From positions 1-28,710 of IMG/VR virus record IMGVR_UViG_3300030389_000543: a stretch of 28,710 nt of DNA; one strand, given 5' to 3'. Position numbers and translations under genes: made by a program. Source of the stretch: a virus. The first letter of the stretch is position 1. The number at the start of each line of letters is the position of its first letter. The notes beneath the pieces were generated by a model that had not been told where the DNA came from, did not search any database, and saw only the letters and a list, made by a program, of their open reading frames with translations. Shown in pieces: positions 6,338 through 12,052 of this stretch.

Positions 6338-6373
6338 AGAAAACCCTTTAAAACCTCCGCAGAGGCTTTAAGG
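6338..6373 (-). terminator. Terminator-like or attenuator hairpin after the first early gene
   Basis: On the minus strand CCCTTAAAGCCTC pairs with GAGGTTTTAAAGGG around a TGCG loop, with one bulge and one wobble position, followed by TTTTCT. The U-tract is short, so it may only partly stop transcription and so lower expression of the genes that follow. Confidence 0.6.
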
Positions 6374-6384
6374 GATTATCTAAG

Positions 6385-6822
6385 TTATTGCCCGAAGTAG
6401 AAACAATTACAGAACCACTCAAGGGCTTCATAATCGCTTGTAATGTTTGGGCTTTCATCAGCATAAGTTGAATTAAGCTGTAAAGATTCCCAAGGTGTAC
6501 CCCAATCTTGATATTGAATCTCAATATCTGTTGGTTGGTCGTACTGGTCTAACTTGCCGATAATCTGGCAAGCTGGCCCACCTGTAGAAAGTAATATTTT
6601 AAATTCTTCAGGCCTGAAATCTGCTTCTAATGACAAATACCAACCACTTCTAAATTCAACACTTAGGGCTTCTTCTCTTGCTTTCTCAACTATTGCTTCT
6701 TCTGTATCAAGATTAGAAACAAAAGCTGAAGCATTTTCTTTGTATTCTCTATAAAGTTCTTTTATAGATTCAAGCTGACCTCTTGCATTGGTTATTGCAT
6801 GAGCTTCTTTTGTTGCAGTCAT
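6385..6822 (-). CDS. Conserved phage protein of 145 residues, first early gene
   Basis: I recognise the core of this protein as a family spread over phages of many hosts but without known function. The typical segments are SVEFRSGWYLS, FKILLSTGGPACQIIGKL and IEIQYQDWGTPWESL, and the end is aromatic (WFCNCFYFGQ). The N-terminal third is a helical, Glu/Lys-rich region. No catalytic motif is evident. It is the first gene after the genome-end region, 23 bases downstream of an 18-base palindrome (6845-6862), and is followed by an attenuator-like hairpin. That position suggests immediate-early expression from a host-type promoter. No clear ribosome-binding site precedes ATG 6822. Confidence 0.85.
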   Translation of the reverse strand: MTATKEAHAITNARGQLESIKELYREYKENASAFVSNLDTEEAIVEKAREEALSVEFRSGWYLSLEADFRPEEFKILLSTGGPACQIIGKLDQYDQPTDIEIQYQDWGTPWESLQLNSTYADESPNITSDYEALEWFCNCFYFGQ

Positions 6823-6844
6823 TTGATTAATAAGTTCTGGGAAT

Positions 6845-6862
6845 AGTACTAGGTCTAGTACT
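6845..6862. promoter_or_regulatory. 18-base palindrome upstream of the first early gene
   Basis: AGTACTAGGTCTAGTACT consists of perfect 8-base arms around a 2-base centre. It lies in the leader of the 145-aa gene and looks like a binding site for a dimeric protein, or a compact RNA hairpin. No repressor gene is recognised in the window. Confidence 0.5.
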
Positions 6863-6935
6863 GATTGAATTATTACTATGAGTTGGCTATCGATAAAATA
6901 AAAACATAAATATCTTTACACTCTGTAACAATAGA

Positions 6936-6951
6936 CCCTATATATCCCCCC
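6936..6951 (-). promoter_or_regulatory. Candidate phage RNA polymerase promoter, copy A
   Basis: On the minus strand GGGGGGATATATAGGG. It shares six Gs, a 3-base spacer and TATAGGG with copy B at 7309-7328. TATAGGG is the initiating core of the T7 promoter (bases -4 to +3). It points into the early genes. Untested; the upstream specificity region cannot be compared with a known promoter of this phage. Confidence 0.35.
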
Positions 6952-7027
6952 TCTCTGTCCAATTATTGTCCTTTTACTGTCCAAAACAAGATAAAAACCC
7001 CTAAACCCTAGTCATAAGTCAACTTGC

Positions 7028-7050
7028 AGTGCTGTCTCTATGACAGTACT
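7028..7050. other. Stem-loop in the genome-end region
   Basis: AGTGCTGTC and GACAGTACT pair over 9 positions (one G-T wobble) around the loop TCTAT. No T-run follows on the minus strand, so it is not a clear terminator. It may be an RNA processing or packaging feature. Confidence 0.45.
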
Positions 7051-7167
7051 ACTATAAAAAGACTCTATATATAGCTTTATTTCTACAAAAAATTAACCTA
7101 TATGGGGAAAAATAAGATTTATATATATGCGTAAGCCCTTCAAATTTTTGTGTCAAAAATATTTTGT

Positions 7168-7219
7168 AAGACCCTATGTAGGACCACCCAGAAGGAACTA
7201 TAAGGGTCTTATAGGGTCT
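7168..7219. repeat. Mutually exclusive stem elements
   Basis: AGACCCTAT (7169-7177) pairs perfectly with ATAGGGTCT (7211-7219), or, shifted by one base, AAGACCCT (7168-7175) pairs with AGGGTCTT (7203-7210). The 3' arms also contain the hairpin CTATAA/TTATAG (7198-7214). Only one of these folds can form at a time. Confidence 0.55.
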
Positions 7220-7308
7220 AGTGTGAAGTGAAAGAACCTATGAATTAATTATAATGATGATGTTGATGAAGTCAAATCTATGGTCTGTCTATGGATGAAT
7301 TTTAACGA

Positions 7309-7328
7309 CCCCCCCTATAGTCCCCCCC
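7309..7328 (-). promoter_or_regulatory. Candidate phage RNA polymerase promoter, copy B, between two G7 tracts
   Basis: On the minus strand a run of seven G, then ACTATA, then seven G. ACTATAGGG equals bases -6 to +3 of the T7 promoter. It lies just downstream of the large terminase, comparable to the T7 promoter/origin near the right genome end. The two G7 runs could also fold as a G-quadruplex. Confidence 0.4.
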
Positions 7329-7350
7329 ATGGTCTATCTACAAGTGCAGG

Positions 7351-9072
7351 TTAATAAGAATTACTTATAAAACCATCGTTAGGGGTATTAGAATTACTTA
7401 TTTGATTAGGAGACATTCCAAAAGCTGCTTGAGTGATAGTGTTATTCATAAGAGAACCCCAGTTATCTAGGTGTACTCTTAGTAATTCATCTTTACGAGA
7501 TCTTATATTACGGTCTTCATCCTGGTTCATGTACTCAGTCCAGTAGGCTACAGCACCAGATAGAGCGTCTAAGATGTCATCATGTACTAAAGAACCTCTA
7601 TGTCTAGTGATTCTGGACATTTGATAGAAGAGTTGAAGTTTTAGTTTACGTTCTGGAGCTTCATTAGGGTTAGATCTATAGTCTTTTTCTACGACTTTTC
7701 TGTCGATTATGAGCCTATGAGAGTTCATTACAGGTTCTAAAGTATCTATTATGCGTAGTTCTTTGGTTTTATTATTTCTAACGTCTTGTACTTCGCAGGG
7801 GTGATACCTCATAAGGAAAGGTTTCATTAGTTCAGCAAACATACCACCACCCATATTGGATTCTACGAGGATGGTATTGACTTTATTAGTCTTAGCTATC
7901 TTAGATAGGGTTGTTAATACTGCGTCACTGTAACCACCGTTAAGACCCCCTGCATCAGGAACGTATAAGTTTCCATTAAGCATCTTTACAACAGCGTAAC
8001 CAGTGGCATCACGACCCTTTCCAGAGGGGTCTACGAACATTACAGAGCCTGTATATTCAATCCAATCACCAAATTGTTGGGCAGGTCTATAAAAATGATC
8101 ACCATTAAACCCTACACAAGGTAATTCTTTGATTACATATTCTGGTGAAGATGACCATATGACCTTTTCTGGTGCATGGTCAGGGTTAACTGAAGATATT
8201 ATTAGGTCTGATAGTTTTAAAGGGTATCTATCCTGGTCAGATAAGCTAGTGTCTAGCATAAACTGTAAAGAAAACCCAGAACGGCCATAGGAAGCCTCAC
8301 GTTCCATCAAATCTATTGAACTGAATCTTTCTGGGTCAACAGGTTCTTGAGGCTTTACAAGCTCTTGTACAAGCTTCTCTGTTAACTTAGGAGCTAATCT
8401 GTCTCCATAGTTGTTTTTAAGTTCTGGATAACGTGCAGTCCAAATGCGTGTTGTGTATCCACGTTCTTCTAGTGTTAGATATAAAGATTGTTCTGTTTGT
8501 GGTGTACCAAGAAAGGTTATCTTACCGTTAGGTTTTAGGATTGCATCAAATTCTTTTACAGCTTCACTTAACTTGTCTCTCATCGGTTGAGTAAAGCTGT
8601 TATTCGGCACTTCTACGTCATCTGCTATGACTTCATCTGCACGACTACCAGCCATTTGCCCTAGAACACCCTGAGACTTTACTGAAGGTGCGTGATCAGC
8701 GTGTGCAGGGCCAACATCAAAACTTATCTTACTGTTTCGTTGAGAGTCATCTGGTCGTAATGGAGCAAGTATAGGCATCTCATTGATCAATCTCATAGTG
8801 AAAGTAGAGAAGTTATCGGCTCTATCCTTACTTGCAGAGACAACAAGGAACTTTAATTGTGGATTCATCCTTAGTTTCCATACAACATAGGTAGATGTAA
8901 TCCAACTTTTACCTACCCCTCTAAAGGCTTGTATAATCTTTCTACGAGGACCGTACTGTAAATACTCAGCTATGTCTAATTGAACTGGTGTGGGGTCAGG
9001 TAGGTTAAGATGTCGCCAAGTTATGATTAGAAAGTATCTAAAATCTTGTAATTTTTCTGGTAAAGGTTGCAA
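7351..9072 (-). CDS. Large terminase subunit (T7 gp19-like)
   Basis: The packaging motor ATPase and the nuclease that cuts concatemers into unit genomes. ATPase motifs: Walker A FRGVGKS (residues 50-56), Walker B VIADD (148-152), coupling motif FLGTPQ (188-193). The nuclease domain has Asp348 in FVDPSG, Glu404 in VESN and the HDD pair (498-499), the acidic triad of RNase H-fold terminases. The 573-residue length agrees with T7 gp19 (586). The start is TTG 9072: there is no ATG until well inside the ATPase domain, and the preceding codon is the stop TAA of the small terminase in the same frame. Readthrough of that stop would give a fused protein. The Asn/Ser-rich C-terminal tail lies next to the genome-end region. 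Confidence 0.96.
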   Translation of the reverse strand: MQPLPEKLQDFRYFLIITWRHLNLPDPTPVQLDIAEYLQYGPRRKIIQAFRGVGKSWITSTYVVWKLRMNPQLKFLVVSASKDRADNFSTFTMRLINEMPILAPLRPDDSQRNSKISFDVGPAHADHAPSVKSQGVLGQMAGSRADEVIADDVEVPNNSFTQPMRDKLSEAVKEFDAILKPNGKITFLGTPQTEQSLYLTLEERGYTTRIWTARYPELKNNYGDRLAPKLTEKLVQELVKPQEPVDPERFSSIDLMEREASYGRSGFSLQFMLDTSLSDQDRYPLKLSDLIISSVNPDHAPEKVIWSSSPEYVIKELPCVGFNGDHFYRPAQQFGDWIEYTGSVMFVDPSGKGRDATGYAVVKMLNGNLYVPDAGGLNGGYSDAVLTTLSKIAKTNKVNTILVESNMGGGMFAELMKPFLMRYHPCEVQDVRNNKTKELRIIDTLEPVMNSHRLIIDRKVVEKDYRSNPNEAPERKLKLQLFYQMSRITRHRGSLVHDDILDALSGAVAYWTEYMNQDEDRNIRSRKDELLRVHLDNWGSLMNNTITQAAFGMSPNQISNSNTPNDGFISNSY

Positions 9073-9300
9073 TTATCTCTCTAGTGCAGGTATTACATCA
9101 AGGTCTGGGAGGTTTGACATAAGATCTTCCATAGGATTCTTTTCTGTTGGTATGCACTCTATGCCATTATCCTTCAATAGTTGTCTTGCTACGTTAAGAT
9201 CACCTGGTTTTGCTTCACCACATTTTATCTTGCCTAATAGTTCTTGTATAAGAACAGTTTGAAGATTTTCTAATAATTCTAACTTTTTTTCTTTTCCCAT
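9073..9300 (-). CDS. Small terminase subunit (T7 gp18-like)
   Basis: The DNA-recognition subunit that hands genome ends to the large terminase. The 75-residue product begins MGKEKKLELLENLQTVLIQ and has the segment KPGDLNVARQLLKDNGIE, typical of small terminases of T7-like phages, followed by an acidic, Pro-containing end. T7 gp18 is 89 residues. I chose ATG 9300; an in-frame TTG at 9342 would add 14 residues (IKQGILVSKPILI-type) with no family look and would overlap the divergent plus-strand gene. Its position directly before the large terminase, in the same frame and separated by a single TAA, supports the assignment. Confidence 0.85.
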   Translation of the reverse strand: MGKEKKLELLENLQTVLIQELLGKIKCGEAKPGDLNVARQLLKDNGIECIPTEKNPMEDLMSNLPDLDVIPALER

Positions 9301-9345
9301 AATTAGAATTGGTTTTGAAACTAATATACCTTGTTTTATCAAATT

Positions 9346-9567
9346 ATGCCTAATAAGCTAATCGGACAAAGATTCCAAATCAATGATCGTGTATCTAGAA
9401 AGAACTATTCTGCTATAGCTAATACATATACAAAGAAATATGGAAATATTACTGAAATGATAGAAAGAAAAAATTCTGTTGGTACTAAAATGTATTACTA
9501 CAAGGTGTTGTGGGAAGATAATAGATCATCCGAACACGCCCAACATAGTCTTGACTCTGTTGAATAA
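9346..9567 (+). CDS. Small protein on the opposite strand, family seen in cyanophages, unknown function
   Basis: A 73-residue protein starting MPNKLIGQRFQINDRVSRK from ATG 9346 (an in-frame TTG at 9331 exists but adds nothing recognisable). A run of strands, with GNITEM, YYYKVLWED and the end HAQHSLDSVE, looks like a small beta-barrel (SH3/KOW-like). It recalls short cyanophage proteins that carry a WD-H motif (KVxWD...HA). It diverges from the small terminase with a 45-base gap, and its last 42 bases overlap the end of the convergent 102-aa gene. No ribosome-binding site is evident. Coding is supported by composition and resemblance; function is unknown. Confidence 0.65.
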   Translation: MPNKLIGQRFQINDRVSRKNYSAIANTYTKKYGNITEMIERKNSVGTKMYYYKVLWEDNRSSEHAQHSLDSVE

Positions 9568-9834
9568 AGTCTTCTTTTTTGCTTTTAAATTTTTTTTGTA
9601 ATGATGAAGAGCCATTTCAGTTCTTAATAACTTAGTTTCTGTATCAGTGATACGTTGCATGGCTGCCATAATCAACATATCTTGCAGTTTGTTTTCTTTA
9701 ACTAAGTTAAGACAATATTCTTTCATTACAAAATTCGGTAATTCTTCTACTTCTCGTTTCTTGATTTCTATTTCTAGTTCTATTTCTGGTGGAGGATTAC
9801 CAATAAGAACATTGAAAAATTCTTTATGGTTCAT
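9526..9834 (-). CDS. Small protein of 102 residues, probably helical, unknown function
   Basis: The product begins MNHKEFFNVLIGNPPPEIELEI and then forms a long amphipathic helix region (residues ~35-90: LVKENKLQDMLIMAAMQRITDTETKLLRTEM) that could make a coiled coil. The end is basic (KKNLKAKKKTLFNRVK). The gene starts 1 base after the stop of the 54-aa gene and so belongs to one leftward unit with it. Its 3' end overlaps the opposite-strand gene by 42 bases. A membrane-associated or virion-accessory role would fit its place in the lysis section, but no family is recognised. Confidence 0.7.
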   Translation of the reverse strand: MNHKEFFNVLIGNPPPEIELEIEIKKREVEELPNFVMKEYCLNLVKENKLQDMLIMAAMQRITDTETKLLRTEMALHHYKKNLKAKKKTLFNRVKTMLGVFG

Positions 9835-9835
9835 G

Positions 9836-10000
9836 TCAATTCATTCTAGGGAACAACTGTTGTTCCAACATATCCACAGCACGATCATCTAGTGTGTTGG
9901 TAGTTTGTTTGCAGATAGCTCTAAGCAGATCGACTACTAACCTCTTTACAGCAGTTGTAGTAAAAAATTTTAGTAGGATTGGTTTTAAGAGTTTGAGCAT
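9836..10000 (-). CDS. Small conserved phage protein of 54 residues
   Basis: Begins MLKLLKPILLKFFTTTAVKR, continues VVDLLRAICKQTTNTLDDRAVDMLEQQLFP. I recognise the pattern (hydrophobic start, TAVKRLVVDLLRA, then K-T-NTLDD) from small phage proteins that often lie near lysis genes; their function is not established. I use ATG 10000; an upstream in-frame TTG at 10033 would add 11 residues without a family look. The N-terminal ~20 residues are hydrophobic but interrupted by Lys, so they form a membrane-surface helix rather than a clear membrane span. It diverges from the plus-strand operon, with a 66-base gap that probably holds promoters. Confidence 0.72.
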   Translation of the reverse strand: MLKLLKPILLKFFTTTAVKRLVVDLLRAICKQTTNTLDDRAVDMLEQQLFPRMN

Positions 10001-10066
10001 AATTACTATTGTGTTACTTTCCAAACATACCAATATTTGCTAAGTTTGCCATAGTTACTACTTCTT

Positions 10067-10321
10067 ATGGAAGAACCAGAAGAAAAAGAAGGTACGGATT
10101 GGGCTGAACTTTTTGGTCACGCTGTACGATTTATGATTCTTTGCTGGTCATTAGCAATGATGACTCTTGGATACATGGATAAGATCCGTAATGATGGAGC
10201 GTTTTTAGCTGGCTTGACCAGTGGGGTTTTAGGATCTTATGGTATAAGTGTGAACAAAAAGAAACCTAATAACGCTGCTAAGATAGTAGATAACAAAGAC
10301 ACTAACGTAGGTATCAAATGA
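10067..10321 (+). CDS. Two-TM membrane protein, holin-like
   Basis: 84 residues. After an acidic start (MEEPEEKEGTDW) come two hydrophobic segments: residues ~20-37 (VRFMILCWSLAMMTLGY) and ~45-62 (AFLAGLTSGVLGSYGISV), joined by a short charged turn, then a basic, Asn/Lys-rich tail. This size and layout fit a class II holin, which pores the inner membrane to release the lysis enzyme. Similar short proteins occur in marine phages. It is the first gene of a three-gene plus-strand operon and overlaps the next gene by ATGA. No endolysin gene lies next to it, so the lysis role is likely but not proven. Confidence 0.65.
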   Translation: MEEPEEKEGTDWAELFGHAVRFMILCWSLAMMTLGYMDKIRNDGAFLAGLTSGVLGSYGISVNKKKPNNAAKIVDNKDTNVGIK

Positions 10322-10677
10322 AAAAACTACTCTTACTAGGTTTGTTTTTAGTAGCACCTTGTTATGCAAACGGAGTGCCAACCTGGACTACTGGTACATC
10401 TAACAGAACTGAGAACACTACTCAGACAATAACTCGCAGTATCGTCACAGAAAAATATGGTGCAGCAGTAAATTCTTGGGAAGCAACTAATATATCTGTA
10501 GCTGCATCTGCTGGTATAGCTGGTGGTGATGCAGTTTTTACAGTTCATACAGCTACTGCTCCTTGGTCACTTTCTGTTTCTACAAGAGCTGCAAGTCAAA
10601 TGGTTGAAAAAGTAACTCAGAATGATGCGATTACGACTACTAGCGTTATCACTTCTTTGTCTGTCTTTAGTCAGTAA
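10318..10677 (+). CDS. Secreted protein of 119 residues, unknown function (cyanophage-type family)
   Basis: A clear signal peptide MKKLLLLGLFLVAPCYA (residues 1-17) with cleavage predicted after AxA-like YA; the mature protein is rich in Thr, Ser, Ala and Val. The layout TENTTQTITRSIVTEKYG ... WSLSVSTRAASQ ... TSVITSLSVFSQ recalls small secreted proteins of cyanophages, also with Thr-rich strands and an ITE/TSVFSQ-type end. It has no cysteine after the signal and no catalytic motif. The protein would reach the periplasm, possibly helping lysis or surface modification. It overlaps the holin-like gene by ATGA at the 5' side and the next secreted-protein gene by 56 bases at the 3' side. Confidence 0.7.
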   Translation: MKKLLLLGLFLVAPCYANGVPTWTTGTSNRTENTTQTITRSIVTEKYGAAVNSWEATNISVAASAGIAGGDAVFTVHTATAPWSLSVSTRAASQMVEKVTQNDAITTTSVITSLSVFSQ

Positions 10678-11149
10678 TAAAGCAAGAGCCGAAGGCGATA
10701 CAAACGTACAGGCTCAACCTAATGCTGTTGGTAATTCTAGTATTATCAATCAGAATATGAATATTAATAATGGTATGACAGGTAAACAGCAGTTTGGAAA
10801 CTTAGTTTGTAGTCAACCAACTATGGCTGTAACACCTTTTTATACAGGTAATGATGCACAAGGAGAGGAGACATATAGCATCAATGAAGGTTGGGGAGTA
10901 CAGATGAGTTTTATGATACCTCTGGGAGATAATCAAACTTGTAACGAACTATCCAAAGTAAAACTAGACCAAGCCAAAGAAGAACTAGACAAGCAAGTCC
11001 ATGATAAGCAATTAGTGAGAGTTTTAAAGTGTTCACAACTCCACGCTGCTGGTTATATGATTAATCCTAAGTCCAAATTCGCATATATTTGTAATGACGT
11101 AATAAATATTAGAAGTTATGTCCGAGCTAATCCAGAAAAATTTAAGTAG
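10622..11149 (+). CDS. Secreted protein of 175 residues, unknown function (cyanophage-type family)
   Basis: The signal peptide MMRLRLLALSLLCLSLVSNKARA has cleavage near ARA-E. The mature part begins with a Gln/Asn-rich segment (NVQAQPNAVGNSSIINQNMNINNG), then CSQPTMAVTPFYTGND, a strand with MIPLGDNQTCNELSK, and a helical region with two more Cys. It matches, as I recall them, cyanophage secreted proteins with an N-rich start and an IPLGDN motif. There is no lipobox, so it is not an obvious outer-membrane spanin. It overlaps the previous gene by 56 bases in another frame; ATG 10622 and 10625 are both possible. Its TAG stop lies in a stem of the convergent terminator. Role unknown; periplasmic. 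Confidence 0.7.
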   Translation: MMRLRLLALSLLCLSLVSNKARAEGDTNVQAQPNAVGNSSIINQNMNINNGMTGKQQFGNLVCSQPTMAVTPFYTGNDAQGEETYSINEGWGVQMSFMIPLGDNQTCNELSKVKLDQAKEELDKQVHDKQLVRVLKCSQLHAAGYMINPKSKFAYICNDVINIRSYVRANPEKFK

Positions 11150-11193
11150 CTAGTTTAGACACCACATAGTACAGGTATGTGAACTCTAGCTAC
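11146..11193. terminator. Bidirectional terminator-like structure between convergent genes
   Basis: Outer stem GTAGCTAG/CTAGCTAC (11146-11153 with 11186-11193), inner stem CACATA/TATGTG (11163-11168 with 11176-11181). The stop codons of both convergent genes lie in the two outer arms. On the plus strand CTTTATTATTAT follows; on the minus strand TTAAATTTTTC follows. Confidence 0.6.
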
Positions 11194-11686
11194 CTTTATT
11201 ATTATCCATCTTTTCTTTTACATTTGCGACTTCTTTTTTAAGAACTTTAGTAAAGATTTTCTTAAATGTTTTCTTGATAAAAGCTAATACGCTTTGCATG
11301 GCAATACCGCCTACTACGCTTGCTACTGATGCAGTACCCGCAGCGATTACAGAAGATGCAATGACCTCTGGTGCAGGTATTGGCATCTCTCCAAAAAATG
11401 GTAGATTAAACGTAGCTATAGCTTCTTCAGTTGATAAAATTTCTTTGGTGTCTGGCAGGTTTGTCGGTATTGTCTCTGGTGTTGCTCCTGACACTTCCTC
11501 CTTTGAAGATGCTTTTTCTTTTTCAGCAGAAGATTCCTGACCTCCCAAACCCGACTCTACCTGTTCCAGACTTGGAAGGAGTAGGGGATCTAAATAAGGT
11601 TCTTCCACTATCGGAGGATAAAAAATTGTTCTAGGTGGAACGAGAATAGAATCTGTATCTGGTAAATCAGGCAGATTTATTTCCAA
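11186..11686 (-). CDS. Pro-rich protein with a membrane-like C-terminal segment, unknown function
   Basis: 166 residues, starting at TTG 11686; the frame has no ATG before residue ~100. The N-terminal third is rich in Pro, Leu and acidic residues (EINLPDLPDTDSILVPP), followed by a Ser/Glu linker. Then comes a Gly/Ala-rich hydrophobic segment (EVIASSVIAAGTASVASVVGG, residues ~110-130), possibly a membrane helix, and a very basic amphipathic tail (FIKKTFKKIFTKVLKK). Similar Pro-rich proteins lie near tail-fibre genes in marine phages, without assigned function. The preceding gene is in the same frame and its TAA is only 3 bases upstream of the TTG, so readthrough is possible. The hydrophobic plus basic C-terminus could bind membranes. 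Confidence 0.65.
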   Translation of the reverse strand: MEINLPDLPDTDSILVPPRTIFYPPIVEEPYLDPLLLPSLEQVESGLGGQESSAEKEKASSKEEVSGATPETIPTNLPDTKEILSTEEAIATFNLPFFGEMPIPAPEVIASSVIAAGTASVASVVGGIAMQSVLAFIKKTFKKIFTKVLKKEVANVKEKMDNNKGS

Positions 11687-11689
11687 TTC

Positions 11690-12025
11690 TTAAAATGCAA
11701 CGCCAGTAGCTTGTACTGGTGTGTTAATTAAATCAATCTCTGCTTTTAATTCAGCTTCAATAGCTGTAACTTTATCCGTTCCAAGAGCATCTTTAACCCA
11801 AGTTATCATGGTTGCACTGTCTGGTGTCTTTTTAGATTCGTCAAAAGCAATAAATTCAGAGGGTAATGATTCAGGTTTGACGTAGGTTATTTCGCCTGTG
11901 CGTCTTGCCTTTTCTTTTGTGCCGTCCATACCTTTTACACGATAGACAACATTTGTAAAATAACCATCGGCAACATCTCTTTTACAAGCAGTGCCATTGA
12001 TTTCCCAGGTGTAAGAAATAGTCAT
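11690..12025 (-). CDS. Conserved small protein next to tail fibres (DUF7936-like)
   Basis: 111 residues, starting MTISYTWEINGTACKRDV. The pattern is that of small marine-phage proteins found near tail genes: a beta start with W-I-N, DGYFTNVVYRVKGMDG, a Tyr/Val strand, then a helix with MITWVKDAL and the end TPVQATGVAF (usually NPxxxxGxPW). I believe it belongs to the family called DUF7936, but I give this from memory. No enzyme motif. It lies between a small helical protein and the Pro-rich protein in one leftward unit, 64 bases... see neighbours at 12053 and 11686. It may be a minor virion or fibre-assembly protein. Confidence 0.72.
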   Translation of the reverse strand: MTISYTWEINGTACKRDVADGYFTNVVYRVKGMDGTKEKARRTGEITYVKPESLPSEFIAFDESKKTPDSATMITWVKDALGTDKVTAIEAELKAEIDLINTPVQATGVAF

Positions 12026-12052
12026 AATAGAATTTTTTTATATATTTAAATA

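Larger units (their letters stand above)
6823..7350. other. Non-coding genome-end region between terminase and early genes
   Basis: About 528 bases without a supported gene. Transcription order places it after the last late gene (large terminase) and before the first early gene. This is the T7 position of the physical ends and terminal repeat, so the assembly is joined across the ends. It contains C-runs, several CTATA/TATAG elements, the motif AGACCCTAT (6933-6941 and 7169-7177, inverted at 7211-7219), CTGTCCAA twice (from about 6956), the inverted repeat TTACA-CTC-TGTAA (6916-6928), and a near repeat ATGGTCTRTCTA (7280-7291, 7329-7340). A terminal repeat itself cannot be seen because only one copy would remain in a joined assembly. 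Confidence 0.65.

Noticed and set aside
6988-7023. Sigma-70 promoter beginning with TTGACT on the minus strand
   Set aside because: No -10 element at acceptable spacing; the nearest TATCTT is too far away.
9073-9342. TTG start at 9342 for the small terminase
   Set aside because: The added 14 residues do not look like the family and overlap the divergent gene; ATG 9300 fits better.
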